Notes: generated by a model from the sequence alone, not told the origin. 64,000 nucleotides of DNA from Chlorobiaceae bacterium (GCA_013334565.1 JAAXXI010000001.1:62001-126000); one strand, 5' to 3'. Shown: positions 23,365 to 33,650, counted from the first letter of the stretch. Made by a program: numbers and translations.

Positions 23365-23408
23365 AAACAGAAAGGGCGGTCACCTTTGAGGAACCGCCCT
23401 TTCTGTTT
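23365..23408. terminator. Bidirectional hairpin between convergent methyltransferase and autotransporter genes
   Basis: Perfect 16-bp stem aaacagaaagggcggt / accgccctttctgttt with 12-nt loop. Confidence 0.85.
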
Positions 23409-23425
23409 GTTAACCGGAGAGACTC

Positions 23426-26400
23426 TTAGAAGGCTTTCCGAATACCTACGTTCAGTCTGTAATTGTAGGAATCGAGGTTATCCAGACCATAGATCGCTTC
23501 TGCCTTCAGGAAGTAGCTGAGGTTGTTCTTTTCCGAAATCCTCCGGCTGATGCCGATAGCTCCACCGAGGAAGAGTGTTTCCGGTTTGGACGACAGCGTA
23601 ACAGGCTCTTTGGTGTCAGCGTAATACGCATTGTTCATGGAGTAGGTTACGCGGTTAGACTCGCTGAAGTCCTTGATCAGGTTGATTTCAAAGAACGGAT
23701 TGAAATCAAAATCGCAGGACTTGAACATGCCGGTGATTCCCAGCCTGCCTTGCAGCGCATCGTGCTCTTCGATGTTCACATCGCCCGTAAGTATCGGCGT
23801 AGTGATTCCGAGCCCATCGGTGTGCTGGTAAACCAGCTGGGCCTGTGGCTGAAGGGTGAAGCATTTGCCTATCGGTATGCCAACTCCGACTTCAAGAGAG
23901 CCGAGGTAACTCCACATATCGACATCGTGTTTCGGATAGGTCAGATAGTCGATATCGATATTGTGGCTGGTCGCCTGGGCGACACCCTCGATATAGAACT
24001 TGTCGGGATTGTGAACGGTAACATACGCACCAACCGAGTAAGCCGTATCGTTGAGTTTGCCGGCCAGGTCGCTTCTCAGGCCTGCGACATCCGCTTCGTT
24101 ATAGCCGATACCCGCATACAGGCCGATGTTGTGCCGTGTATCTTTTCCTCCGGCTGCGATGTCGGCACCGATCTGCATGCCGCCGCTGTATCCTTTGAGC
24201 TCGGTTGCTGCGTCACCGCTCATGCCGAGGCGGTATTTGCTGCCGTAACCCCTTACCCAGAATGCGGATTTTTCGGCATTTTTATCGGCAAACCAGGTAT
24301 AGGTGCGGCGTTCGTGGAAACGCGGTATCGATTCATACCCGAGCTTCTCGACAAACGGAGTCACAGCCTGCAGCACGGCGGCCTCCTCACGGTATCCGGG
24401 AGACTGCAGGTACCAGTCATGATCCGAACCTTCGACAAGGTTAACCGCAAATGGGCCGAAGTCGTCAGGGTTGCCAAGAAGAAATGCGTTGGATGAAACA
24501 GGATTGTTTGTATCGATAATCTTGATTCCATTTCCAGCCGTTACTGCTACAGGGTTTACGACGTTATTGACGAATACTTTTGTCGGACCTGATGCCGTGC
24601 CGTTGATGGTAACAAGCTCCGCTGATGTATTACCGCTTGTACTGAGATCGGCATCAAGCAAGAGGACCCCTGTACCGCTATAATTACCGGTGACCGTCAA
24701 AGTATCGTTTACCTCATCGTCAAGCAGTGAATACGTTCCATTATTGACCATATTGCCGGCAATGGTGACGTCTACCGGAGAATGGCCACCTCCATAGACG
24801 AACGAACCGGGATCGATATTGAATTCAACAAGACCGGAAGTCGACGTAATATTCATTTTGCCGCGGTTATCGATGATATCAACAATTCCATCACCGAGAT
24901 CGACTTTGGAGTTGTTGGTGACCCAGATGTTCTCCCATTCGACGACCTTTGTGCCAACCATACCGGTCCAGCCGTCAAATTTCAGCAGGTCGCCAGTCGT
25001 CATATTGACTGGAAGGGAAGCAATGTCGTCTCTCGTAGACTCGGAGCCAATACTGTAACCGCCGGATAATGTCGGGACTGTGCTTATAATCGCGTTGTCC
25101 TTGATTACCATGGTATCGTTGCCTTGCCCAAGGTAGACGTTGCCGATAAGCTGGGCATTTTCTTCAACGGTGATGTTGTCTTTATTGGGATTTGTAAAAA
25201 GAGCATAGCCGCCGAAGCCATCGAACCTGCCTGAACGGATAGCATAACCGAGATCGGTTTCATTTTTATCGGTGCCGGATACAATCGCATTGCCGGAAAT
25301 GTCAAGATCCATCTGGCCATCGGCAAGAATACCCGCCGCCGCACCGTTCGCTGTCGCGCTGATGTTCCCTGTAATGATGAGCGGCGTATAGCTCGTCGTT
25401 CCAGAGTCATATGTGCCGATATGATCTCCCGCGGCAATACCGGCGGCGGAATGTCCTCCGGCTTCCGCGATCACCGTTCCGGACAGGATGCCTCCGATTT
25501 TCAGGTCATCCCCGGCATAAAGCCCATAGGCAGAATTGTGCGTACCGTTGGCTACCGTAACACTGGCAAAATCGTAACCGGCTTGTGCAGTAACATTGCC
25601 GGAGAGATCACCGCCTATGATGATATCGTCATTACCATCGGTAAAGAGTCCATAAGCGTTATCATCACCAGCCTGGGCTGTAATGTTACCCGACAGATTG
25701 TTATTAATGTTAATGTCATGTTGATCCGCATAGAGACCGTAGGCTCCATCACCTCCAGCCTGGGCTTTAACCGCTCCGGAAAGATTACCATTGATATTCA
25801 GGTCATAGCCGGCATGCAACCCGTAGGCAGTATTGAAATTACCGTTGACTACCTTACCATTGGCAAAATCGTACCCGGCCTGGGCGGTTATCGTACCGTT
25901 GAGATTGCCACCAATGGTGATATCGTCATTACCATCTGTAAAGAGTCCATAAGCTTCACCAGACCCACCCTGTGCAGTAACATTGCCTGAGAGACTGCCT
26001 GTGATGTTTATGTTCCCGCCAGAAGCGTACAGACCGTAGACATCATCACCTCCAGCCTGGGCTTTAACCGTTCCGGAAAGATTGCCATTGATGTTCAGGT
26101 TATCACCAGCACGAAAACCGTAGGCGTCATCGTTACTTCCGTTAACGACGGTTTTAGTCGTGAAATTATACCCAGCCTGAGCGTTAACATTTCCGAGGAA
26201 ATCGCCATTGACGGTAATGTCATCATTTAAAGTAAAGAGACCATATGCACCATCATCTCCTGCCTGGGCGGTAACCGTTCCATTGAACACATTGCCAGCA
26301 GTACCAATAGTTATATGATCTTCGGCATAGAGTCCGTAAGCTTCAACTCCTCCAGCCTGCGCGGTAACTGTCCCGGAAAGGGTTCCTCCTATGGACAGGT

Positions 26401-27241
26401 CATTTTTGCTGGCGCGCAGTCCATATGCGTTATTGTGGTCACCGTTTACAACAATATTGTTCAGGAAGTCATAACCTGCCTGAGCAGTAACAGAACCGGC
26501 GAGATCTCCGGTTATTTTAAGGTCATTTGCCCCTCGCAAACCATAAGCTTCGTCATCGCCAGCCTGAGCAGTAACGGTTCCGGAAAGGGTTCCATTGATA
26601 TTTAGATTTTTGCCTGTATTGTAGGCGCGTATGCCATAGGCCTCATCGTTGTAAGCTTGTGCGATAACGGAGCCAGTCAGATTTCCGTTAATAGTGAGGT
26701 TATCTTTAGCGAAGAGGCCGTATGCCTGGTTATTGGATGCAACAGCTGTAAAAGTGCCATTGATATCGTTGCTCAGTAAACCAGAACCGGTTGCATAAAA
26801 ACTGTTGATAGTCAAGTTGTTCGTACCATAAACGGCTGTAACATTATTGCCTGTACCTGTTGCGTCAACAGAAAATCCGTTATCTAACGTAAGTACTGGG
26901 CTATTAATTGTTCTCAGTAAACTGGTTCCTGCAACGCTCGTGCTCGAGATGGTAACAGGGTAGCCATCCGTTGTTTCAAAAATTACACTTTGATTGACAG
27001 TTACAATATCTGAGGGGTTACTTGTCTGAATCTTAAATGGATTCGTTGTGTTGCCAAAAAAAATTGTACTGGTATCACTATCTCCATTGGCACTTGTAAT
27101 TGCACTTTGAATACTGTTTGAACCTGTTGGGGTTGTGGTTGTTACATCATAAACAAAGGCAGAAGGAATACTTTCCGCATTCGCCTGGCCGGCACCAAGT
27201 GCGACAAATAAAGCTACAAGAGCTATGTTTCTCTTTTTCAT
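23426..27241 (-). CDS. Autotransporter (type Va) adhesin-like protein with repeat beta-helix passenger
   Basis: Signal peptide MKKRNIALVALFVALGAGQANA; repeated AYGLxA..NLSGxVTAQAG units; C-terminal autotransporter barrel (FWVRGYGSKYRLG... ending NYRLNVGIRKAF, terminal F). Confidence 0.92.
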   Translation of the reverse strand: MKKRNIALVALFVALGAGQANAESIPSAFVYDVTTTTPTGSNSIQSAITSANGDSDTSTIFFGNTTNPFKIQTSNPSDIVTVNQSVIFETTDGYPVTISSTSVAGTSLLRTINSPVLTLDNGFSVDATGTGNNVTAVYGTNNLTINSFYATGSGLLSNDINGTFTAVASNNQAYGLFAKDNLTINGNLTGSVIAQAYNDEAYGIRAYNTGKNLNINGTLSGTVTAQAGDDEAYGLRGANDLKITGDLAGSVTAQAGYDFLNNIVVNGDHNNAYGLRASKNDLSIGGTLSGTVTAQAGGVEAYGLYAEDHITIGTAGNVFNGTVTAQAGDDGAYGLFTLNDDITVNGDFLGNVNAQAGYNFTTKTVVNGSNDDAYGFRAGDNLNINGNLSGTVKAQAGGDDVYGLYASGGNINITGSLSGNVTAQGGSGEAYGLFTDGNDDITIGGNLNGTITAQAGYDFANGKVVNGNFNTAYGLHAGYDLNINGNLSGAVKAQAGGDGAYGLYADQHDININNNLSGNITAQAGDDNAYGLFTDGNDDIIIGGDLSGNVTAQAGYDFASVTVANGTHNSAYGLYAGDDLKIGGILSGTVIAEAGGHSAAGIAAGDHIGTYDSGTTSYTPLIITGNISATANGAAAGILADGQMDLDISGNAIVSGTDKNETDLGYAIRSGRFDGFGGYALFTNPNKDNITVEENAQLIGNVYLGQGNDTMVIKDNAIISTVPTLSGGYSIGSESTRDDIASLPVNMTTGDLLKFDGWTGMVGTKVVEWENIWVTNNSKVDLGDGIVDIIDNRGKMNITSTSGLVEFNIDPGSFVYGGGHSPVDVTIAGNMVNNGTYSLLDDEVNDTLTVTGNYSGTGVLLLDADLSTSGNTSAELVTINGTASGPTKVFVNNVVNPVAVTAGNGIKIIDTNNPVSSNAFLLGNPDDFGPFAVNLVEGSDHDWYLQSPGYREEAAVLQAVTPFVEKLGYESIPRFHERRTYTWFADKNAEKSAFWVRGYGSKYRLGMSGDAATELKGYSGGMQIGADIAAGGKDTRHNIGLYAGIGYNEADVAGLRSDLAGKLNDTAYSVGAYVTVHNPDKFYIEGVAQATSHNIDIDYLTYPKHDVDMWSYLGSLEVGVGIPIGKCFTLQPQAQLVYQHTDGLGITTPILTGDVNIEEHDALQGRLGITGMFKSCDFDFNPFFEINLIKDFSESNRVTYSMNNAYYADTKEPVTLSSKPETLFLGGAIGISRRISEKNNLSYFLKAEAIYGLDNLDSYNYRLNVGIRKAF
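24960..26780 (-). repeat. In-frame coding repeats of the autotransporter passenger (about 13 units in 3-unit super-repeats); bounds approximate
   Basis: Units begin AYGL(R/Y/F)(A/T) and end TAQAG; every third unit carries an AGYDFxxxxVVNGxxN extension. Confidence 0.8.
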
Positions 27242-27644
27242 GAGTGTGTGTGGTTTGAATGAGAGAAAGAAATATGTAAATCGCAATAAAGATCGATACT
27301 TCACAAAAATATCAGCACTGGGAACTTCAAACCGGTTGCCTCAGCAGATACTCTTTTCGTAACACATCGTAACCCTTCGCCATACAATCTCGTCTCTTCT
27401 ACGTCCTTCGTGGCTTGAGCAATCAATAGGGGAGGTCAACAGTCAATGGAGGAAATTACAACTAATCACGGTAAAAAACTACTGTTTCTTTTTCATATCT
27501 GAACAATGAAAGAGAAACAGGTGAGATAATGCACTATTATTACACCAAGCAAAAAAAATAACACTCAATTTGGAGAGTACCGGAAAACACGTTTTCGAAA
27601 TACAGACCGCATCTCCCGGTTGTCTCGAGGACGATCCTGGATCG

Positions 27645-27902
27645 TTACCCTTCTTTCGTGCCTTCGGTAACGGTAAGCTGCGTATCGTTCCTTTTGAGAA
27701 TTCCATCCGCCACCATTTTGTTGACAGCCTGTGTCAGCTGTTCATAGGTTCTGAGCAGTGCCGGAAGTGACATTGCCAATGAACCGATGGGCCGGATGTT
27801 CGCCTTGTCTTTTTCGATCTGTAAGATATTGACAAGGTCAAACCGGACGATGCCGTCGATCATCGTGATATTGGCAATACCGTCTACATACGATGTCATC
27901 AT
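27645..27902 (-). CDS. Conserved-looking small protein of unknown function
   Basis: 85 aa ORF with plausible start and no overlap; MTSYVDGIANITMIDGIVRFDLVNI... Confidence 0.5.
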   Translation of the reverse strand: MMTSYVDGIANITMIDGIVRFDLVNILQIEKDKANIRPIGSLAMSLPALLRTYEQLTQAVNKMVADGILKRNDTQLTVTEGTKEG

Positions 27903-28053
27903 GGATTATTCCTTCGATTGAGGTTAAAAAATACATCTTGAAACCGGAGAGCTTAACGAAATAACAAAGTACAACCGCGGGCTTATTTTACAAAAAAACA
28001 GATCCATTTTCTCCTCTGCGGTTAACCATCTGCCTGGATAAAAAAAGCATTCC

Positions 28054-28860
28054 TTATCGACCGGGTGGCTGGACTTGCGGCTGGACCTGCTCCTGATTTT
28101 TTTCGGGCTCTTTCTTCACGACAGGTTCGACTTTCCTTTTGTACTTCTTTTCCCAGGCCTGTATTTCCTTCGCCCGGAATGATACACGCCCGGTCCGGGT
28201 CCCGGTGATTTTCAGCAATCGGCCCGGTGCGAGCCGGGTTCCGGGCTCAACCTCGGCCTTGCTGACATCGACCGTCCACAGGACTTTTCTGAATGTTCTG
28301 AGCACAATGACACCCTTCTCTTTATCATATGCCAGGATTTTCCCGCCGAGTCGCCCCTTGCTTGCCTGTGACCATCGGAACTCGTTCGAATAGATCAGGC
28401 GGTGGTACCCACGGACATTTTCGACAAGATAACGGTGAATATATCCCCCGACGTCTACCGTATTGAGGCAGAGGCTGATCAGCAGGCTCGCCAGCAGAGA
28501 GGCAGCGACAACCTTCGCGGTCGTATACCGGTACCCTTTCCTGGTATGGCGGAACCCGTAATAGGCAACAAGGATGAACAGGGCGAGGGCCCCGATCCAG
28601 AGGTAGGGAATGCTCCTGAAGATATCGGCGACGAGGGGCTGCTGTTCGAAATAAAGGGTGATGACTTCATGATCCTCGATGAAGTCGTTGTCGAGGAAGA
28701 CATACATGGCCGTGGCCATGGCGATGCTGCCGGTCAACACGGAAAAGACGGCAAGCGCCCAGAAAGCGAATTGCCTCAGCACGAAGTGCCAGCGGGGAAT
28801 CGGCACCGCCTGTCTTTTTTCGATTTCCTCGAGAATCGATCCTGCTCTGTCCTTGGGCAT
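28054..28860 (-). CDS. Membrane protein, candidate membrane-bound regulator paired with ECF sigma factor
   Basis: Multiple TM segments plus soluble C-terminal beta-rich domain; starts 6 nt after the sigma factor stop. Confidence 0.65.
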   Translation of the reverse strand: MPKDRAGSILEEIEKRQAVPIPRWHFVLRQFAFWALAVFSVLTGSIAMATAMYVFLDNDFIEDHEVITLYFEQQPLVADIFRSIPYLWIGALALFILVAYYGFRHTRKGYRYTTAKVVAASLLASLLISLCLNTVDVGGYIHRYLVENVRGYHRLIYSNEFRWSQASKGRLGGKILAYDKEKGVIVLRTFRKVLWTVDVSKAEVEPGTRLAPGRLLKITGTRTGRVSFRAKEIQAWEKKYKRKVEPVVKKEPEKNQEQVQPQVQPPGR

Positions 28861-28865
28861 GGCTG

Positions 28866-29510
28866 TTATCGGTGATTCTTTTCCAGAGACTCCCTGATTT
28901 TCTTTTTCGCCCTGCTGATCAGGGTGGCAACGGTACCCTGCGGCATCTGCAGGATATCGGAGATTTCCTCGTAACTCTTTTCCTCAAAAAATTTCAGGAC
29001 AATGATGTCGCGATATTTCGCTTCGAGCCGGTTGACGGCCTCCTGAATCTCGGCGGCACTGAACTTCCGGCCATCATCCTGATGAAGGCCGGCATCATCG
29101 ACTATTGTTTCGAACAGGAAGAAATCGGTCTCTTTTTTCAGGACGAAAGGCCGGACCTTTTCCTTCCGGAAGGCACTGACAATCTCGTTATGGGCTATCC
29201 TGTAAATCCATGACGAGAATGGAAGCGACGGATCGTAATCGTTGAGATTGACATAGGTCTTGATGAATATCTCCTGCAGCAGGTCCTGAGCCGTAGAAGC
29301 ATCTTTCCAGCCCATCCGTAAAATGTACCGGAGAAGGGGAGCGTCATAACGCCTGACCAGCGCCGTAAATGACTGTTTGTCCGCGAGAGTGCGGGAAACG
29401 AGTTCCTGGTCGGGTTCCCTGTTTTTTTGGCCGTTCGATGGTTTGCCGTCGACAACCCGCAACAGTGTTGCGAAATGCAGCCAGGAAAAGTAGAATGGCA
29501 CCCTTGTCAT
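28866..29510 (-). CDS. RNA polymerase sigma factor, ECF (sigma-70 family)
   Basis: DLLQEIFIKTYVNLNDYDPSLPFSSWIYRIAHNEIVSAFRK (region 2) and EEKSYEEISDILQMPQGTVATLISRAKKKIRE (region 4). Confidence 0.93.
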   Translation of the reverse strand: MTRVPFYFSWLHFATLLRVVDGKPSNGQKNREPDQELVSRTLADKQSFTALVRRYDAPLLRYILRMGWKDASTAQDLLQEIFIKTYVNLNDYDPSLPFSSWIYRIAHNEIVSAFRKEKVRPFVLKKETDFFLFETIVDDAGLHQDDGRKFSAAEIQEAVNRLEAKYRDIIVLKFFEEKSYEEISDILQMPQGTVATLISRAKKKIRESLEKNHR

Positions 29511-29516
29511 GAAAGG

Positions 29517-30056
29517 CTATTCGCAAGTGTTGAGGTCCCGGGCTGCTCTACGGCTGAAGCGCCCGTTACGGAAAAGCACGACGATCAGGTAAAATACGAT
29601 AACAAGGTTGAGAGCAACAAAACCGATCTTCATCCATGAAACCCCTTTTGCAAGCTCGAAAAACTCTACAGGAAGGTAACTTCCGGCACTGAACAGCGCA
29701 AACCATTCTGCCCACTTCCTGCCCGTCCAGAGACCGTATGCCTCGATGAAACGCATGGACGAATAGAGCAGGGCCAGTACCGAAAAGAAAATCAGTTTCG
29801 AATCGGTGATGTCGGCAGCGGCTGCGGCGAAAATCCTCGGAAAGTGTTTTGCGGGATTGAGGTGCATCTGGCTGACAAGCTGGTCGGCAAGGAGCTGGAC
29901 GTTCTGATGAATGAGGGAAAAGGCGGCAAGCCCGGCAAGCAGGACAAGGGCTCCTTTAGCGGCTTCGAATACGGCAACGGCTTTCAGGCCGGTTCTGACG
30001 TCATTGGGCAAGGATACAGGAAGTAACGGTTCATGGAAAGTATCCGACGGAAAGAC
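29517..30056 (-). CDS. DUF2127-like integral membrane protein
   Basis: GLKAVAVFEAAKGALVLLAGLAAFSLIH...RFIEAYGLWTGRKWAEWFALFSAGSYLPVEFFEL; start uncertain (non-ATG likely). Confidence 0.75.
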   Translation of the reverse strand, partial: VFPSDTFHEPLLPVSLPNDVRTGLKAVAVFEAAKGALVLLAGLAAFSLIHQNVQLLADQLVSQMHLNPAKHFPRIFAAAAADITDSKLIFFSVLALLYSSMRFIEAYGLWTGRKWAEWFALFSAGSYLPVEFFELAKGVSWMKIGFVALNLVIVFYLIVVLFRNGRFSRRAARDLNTCE

Positions 30057-30210
30057 AATCCTGATATTGTATATAATAATATAGAACCGGAGGAGTGAAA
30101 ATCCTTTTACTGCTGGAACGGGATTCAGGAAAATGGTTATGGGGCAGGATGGTCCGAAGGCCCATGCGTTCCCGGCCGTTCCGGAAAAAGCATGGACCGC
30201 CGTTCCTGTG

Positions 30211-30984
30211 TTACAATGATTCCCGGATAATTTTTTCTTTTTCCGAAAAGACTTTCGCATGCAGGAATTCCCGGTTCATCCTGGCGATATTGATGACGGA
30301 AATGCTTTTCGGGCATTCAGCTTCACAGGCGTAAGTGTTGCTGCAGCTGCCGAACCCGAGCTCGTCCATGCGTGCAACCATGCTCTGCACCCGTTTCGCC
30401 GCCTCGACCCGACCCTGGGGTAGCAGCGCGAGATGGGACACTTTCGCCCCGATAAACAGCATTGCCGCGGCATTCGAACAGGATGCGACGCAGGCCCCGC
30501 AACCGATGCAGGTTGCCGCGTCGAACGAGGAGTCCGAATCGTGTTTCGGGACGGGAATGGAGTTGGCATCGGGAACGCCGCCGGAATTGACGGAAACGAA
30601 CCCTCCTGCCTGGATGATCCTGTCGAAGGCGCTCCGGTCTACGATGAGGTCCCTGATGACCGGGAACGCACGTGCCCGCCATGGTTCGATATGGATGGTT
30701 TCGCCATCCCTGAATGAGCGCATGTGGAGCTGGCAGGTGGTAACCCCCTTGACCGGGCCGTGTGGGCGACCGTTGATATACAGGCTGCAGGTTCCGCATA
30801 TCCCCTCCCTGCAGTCATGGTCGAACGCCACCGGATCACCGCCGCTGATAATCAGCTGCTGGTTCAGGGTATCGAGCATTTCGAAAAACGAGCTGTCGGG
30901 AGAAATACCGGTTACATCGTAGGAAACCATTCCACCTTTGGCTTTCGCGTTCTTCTGTCTCCAGATCTTCAGTTTGAAGTTCAT
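30211..30984 (-). CDS. sdhB: Succinate dehydrogenase/fumarate reductase iron-sulfur subunit
   Basis: [23 protein letters not shown] [2Fe-2S] motif; [13 protein letters not shown] and [10 protein letters not shown] clusters. Confidence 0.93.
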   Translation of the reverse strand: MNFKLKIWRQKNAKAKGGMVSYDVTGISPDSSFFEMLDTLNQQLIISGGDPVAFDHDCREGICGTCSLYINGRPHGPVKGVTTCQLHMRSFRDGETIHIEPWRARAFPVIRDLIVDRSAFDRIIQAGGFVSVNSGGVPDANSIPVPKHDSDSSFDAATCIGCGACVASCSNAAAMLFIGAKVSHLALLPQGRVEAAKRVQSMVARMDELGFGSCSNTYACEAECPKSISVINIARMNREFLHAKVFSEKEKIIRESL

Positions 30985-30993
30985 GATGTCCTG

Positions 30994-32934
30994 TTATTTG
31001 TAGCTCCTCTGGGAAAGCTTGATCTCTTTGAATTGAAGGTCCTCTCTGTGCATTTCAGCGGCAATGTCGCGCCCCTTGAACTCCCATGCGGCCACGAAGG
31101 CAAACTCCTTGTCGTTGCGGAGCGCTTCGCCGTCGTTGGTCTGGTACTCTTCCCTGAAATGCCCGCCGCATGACTCGCGGCGCTGAAGCGCGTCGCGGAC
31201 CATGAGCTCGCCGAGGTCGATGAAATCCGCAACCCTGCACGCTTTCTCGAGCTCGGGATTATATTCGTCCATCGCTCCGGGAATTTTTACGTCTTTCGCA
31301 TAGTCATGGCGAAGTTCGGTGAGCAGGTAGAGCGCTTCGGTAAGGCCCGCATCGTTACGCGCCATGCCGCACTGTTCCCACATGATCTTGCCGAGGCGGC
31401 GGTGGTAGTGGTCAACCGGCTCCTTGCCGCCGGCGTTCTTCAGTTTGTTCAGGCGGTCGGTGACTTCATCCGCCGCAGCCTTGAATTCCGGCAGCCCCGG
31501 ATCGATGCGGGGTGTGTGGATCTCATTGGCAAGGTAGTTGCCGATGGTGTACGGCAGCACGAAGTAACCGTCTGCAAGGCCCTGCATCAGGGCTGACGCA
31601 CCGAGGCGGTTTGCTCCGTGGTCGGAAAAATTGCACTCGCCGATTGCATAGAGTCCCGGAATGGTGGTCATCAGTTCATAGTCCACCCAAAGCCCTCCCA
31701 TGGTATAATGCACCGCAGGGTAGATCATCATCGGTTTTTCATAAGGGCTCTCGGCAACGATCTGTTCGTACATCTGGAAGAGGTTGCCGTAGAGGGCATC
31801 GATGGTATCGTGCCCTTTTCGCTTGATCGCGTCGGCAAAGTCGAGAAAAACCGCAAAACCGGTGCTGCCGACACCGAATCCGGCGTCGCACCGCTCTTTA
31901 GCAGCGCGTGACGCCACGTCGCGGGGTACCAGGTTGCCGAAGGCCGGATAACGGCGCTCAAGGTAATAATCGCGGTCCTGGTCGGGAATATCCGTTGGCT
32001 GTATCTCCCTGTTGCGCAGCCTTTCGACATCCCTCATCTTTGCCGGGACCCATATCCTTCCGTCGTTGCGGAGGCTTTCGCTCATCAGGGTGAGTTTCGA
32101 CTGGAAATCGCCATGCACGGGGATGCAGGTGGGATGGATCTGGGTAAAGGAGGGGTTCGCGAAAAACGCGCCCTTCCGGTAAGCACTCCAGGCTGGAGTG
32201 ACGTTGGAACCCATCGCGTTCGTGGAAAGGAAAAACACGTTTCCGTACCCTCCGTTGGCAAGCACCACGGTATGGGCTGCATGTCGTTCGATTTCACCGG
32301 TGACGAGATTCCTTGCAATGACCCCCCTCGCCTTGCCATCGACAACAACGATATCGAGCACGTCCCGCCGGTTGCAAAGTTCCACCTTTCCTGCCGCGAT
32401 CTGGCGGCTGAGTGCGCCGTATGCGCCGAGAAGAAGCTGCTGGCCGGTCTGCCCCCTCGCATAGAAAGTCCTCGATACCTGGGCACCACCGAACGAGCGG
32501 TTGGTGAGCAGGCCGCCGTATTCCCTTGCGAAAGGCACACCCTGGGCGACGCAAAGGTCTATGATACTGGTACTGACCTCGGCAAGGCGGTAGACGTTCG
32601 CTTCACGAGCGCGGTAGTCGCCGCCCTTGATCGTATCGTAAAACAGACGGTAAACGCTGTCGCCGTCATTCTGGTAGTTCTTCGCCGAGTTGATGCCGCC
32701 CTGTGCCGCGATGCTGTGGGCACGGCGCGGAGTATCCTGGTAACAGAACACTTTCACATTGTAGCCGAGCTCCCCGAGCGTTGCGGCAGCCGATGCTCCC
32801 GCGAGGCCGGTACCGACCACGATGATGTCAAGTTTCCTCTTGTTGTTGGGGTTTACCAGCTTGCAGCCCGATTTGTAGGCTTTCCATTTGTCAGCCAACG
32901 GTCCTTCAGGAATCCTGGCGTTGAGGAGTGTCAT
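30994..32934 (-). CDS. sdhA: Succinate dehydrogenase/fumarate reductase flavoprotein subunit
   Basis: [95 protein letters not shown]. Confidence 0.95.
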   Translation of the reverse strand: MTLLNARIPEGPLADKWKAYKSGCKLVNPNNKRKLDIIVVGTGLAGASAAATLGELGYNVKVFCYQDTPRRAHSIAAQGGINSAKNYQNDGDSVYRLFYDTIKGGDYRAREANVYRLAEVSTSIIDLCVAQGVPFAREYGGLLTNRSFGGAQVSRTFYARGQTGQQLLLGAYGALSRQIAAGKVELCNRRDVLDIVVVDGKARGVIARNLVTGEIERHAAHTVVLANGGYGNVFFLSTNAMGSNVTPAWSAYRKGAFFANPSFTQIHPTCIPVHGDFQSKLTLMSESLRNDGRIWVPAKMRDVERLRNREIQPTDIPDQDRDYYLERRYPAFGNLVPRDVASRAAKERCDAGFGVGSTGFAVFLDFADAIKRKGHDTIDALYGNLFQMYEQIVAESPYEKPMMIYPAVHYTMGGLWVDYELMTTIPGLYAIGECNFSDHGANRLGASALMQGLADGYFVLPYTIGNYLANEIHTPRIDPGLPEFKAAADEVTDRLNKLKNAGGKEPVDHYHRRLGKIMWEQCGMARNDAGLTEALYLLTELRHDYAKDVKIPGAMDEYNPELEKACRVADFIDLGELMVRDALQRRESCGGHFREEYQTNDGEALRNDKEFAFVAAWEFKGRDIAAEMHREDLQFKEIKLSQRSYK

Positions 32935-32990
32935 TGAAACGGGTGATAAGGATTGTTTTCGGGTAAAAACACGGTCGTATCAGAACAGGC

Positions 32991-33650
32991 TTATCTGAAA
33001 AAATAAACGTAAATCGGCACGAGGCTGAAGCCAGCCGTCATCAATAGGGAATAAGCCGAGCCGATGAGCTTCACCGCGCCCATGTATTTGGTATGGTTCA
33101 GCCCGAGAGTCTGGAACGCCGACTGGAAGGCATGGTTGAGGTGAATACCGAGAAAGATGAAACAGATGATATAGATGGCCGAGTAGACCGGGCTCGAGAA
33201 CAGGACGAGGGTGCGGTGATAGAAATCGTGGCTCTCGATTCCAGGCGGAGGAGCAACCAGGCCGATCTTGATGAAATAGAAATCGATGAAGTGAAGGACA
33301 AGGAAGATGAAGACGATAATGCCGGTATGAAACATGTACTTGGAGAGGAGGGACGTTTCCGATCTGTTCCCAACGACGTAGGATTTTCCCCGTGCAGCGC
33401 GGTTCTGGCCGGAAACCCAGAGACCGAAAAAGATATGAATGAGAAATCCCGAAAACAGAACAATTTCGGCAACCCTTATAGCCGGGTTCGTACCCATGAA
33501 GCTTGCGGCCGCCGTGAACGTTTCTCCTCCGTCATCTCTCAGAAGCATCAGGTTGATTCCCAGATGCACGCACAGGAAGGTAACCAGGAAAAGGCCTGCC
33601 AGCGCCATAAGCACTTTTCTGGTAATGGATGAAAACAGCATAGTGTTCAC
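32991..33650 (-). CDS. sdhC: Succinate dehydrogenase cytochrome b subunit
   Basis: Five-helix cytochrome b558-like protein in sdhCAB order. Confidence 0.88.
   Translation of the reverse strand: MNTMLFSSITRKVLMALAGLFLVTFLCVHLGINLMLLRDDGGETFTAAASFMGTNPAIRVAEIVLFSGFLIHIFFGLWVSGQNRAARGKSYVVGNRSETSLLSKYMFHTGIIVFIFLVLHFIDFYFIKIGLVAPPPGIESHDFYHRTLVLFSSPVYSAIYIICFIFLGIHLNHAFQSAFQTLGLNHTKYMGAVKLIGSAYSLLMTAGFSLVPIYVYFFR

Noticed and set aside
24471-26605. Several + strand ORFs and regular spacing within 25.4-26.7 kb that might suggest a CRISPR-like array
   Set aside because: Periodicity is explained by the in-frame protein repeats of the autotransporter; units are diverged and coding, without short exact repeats and unique spacers.
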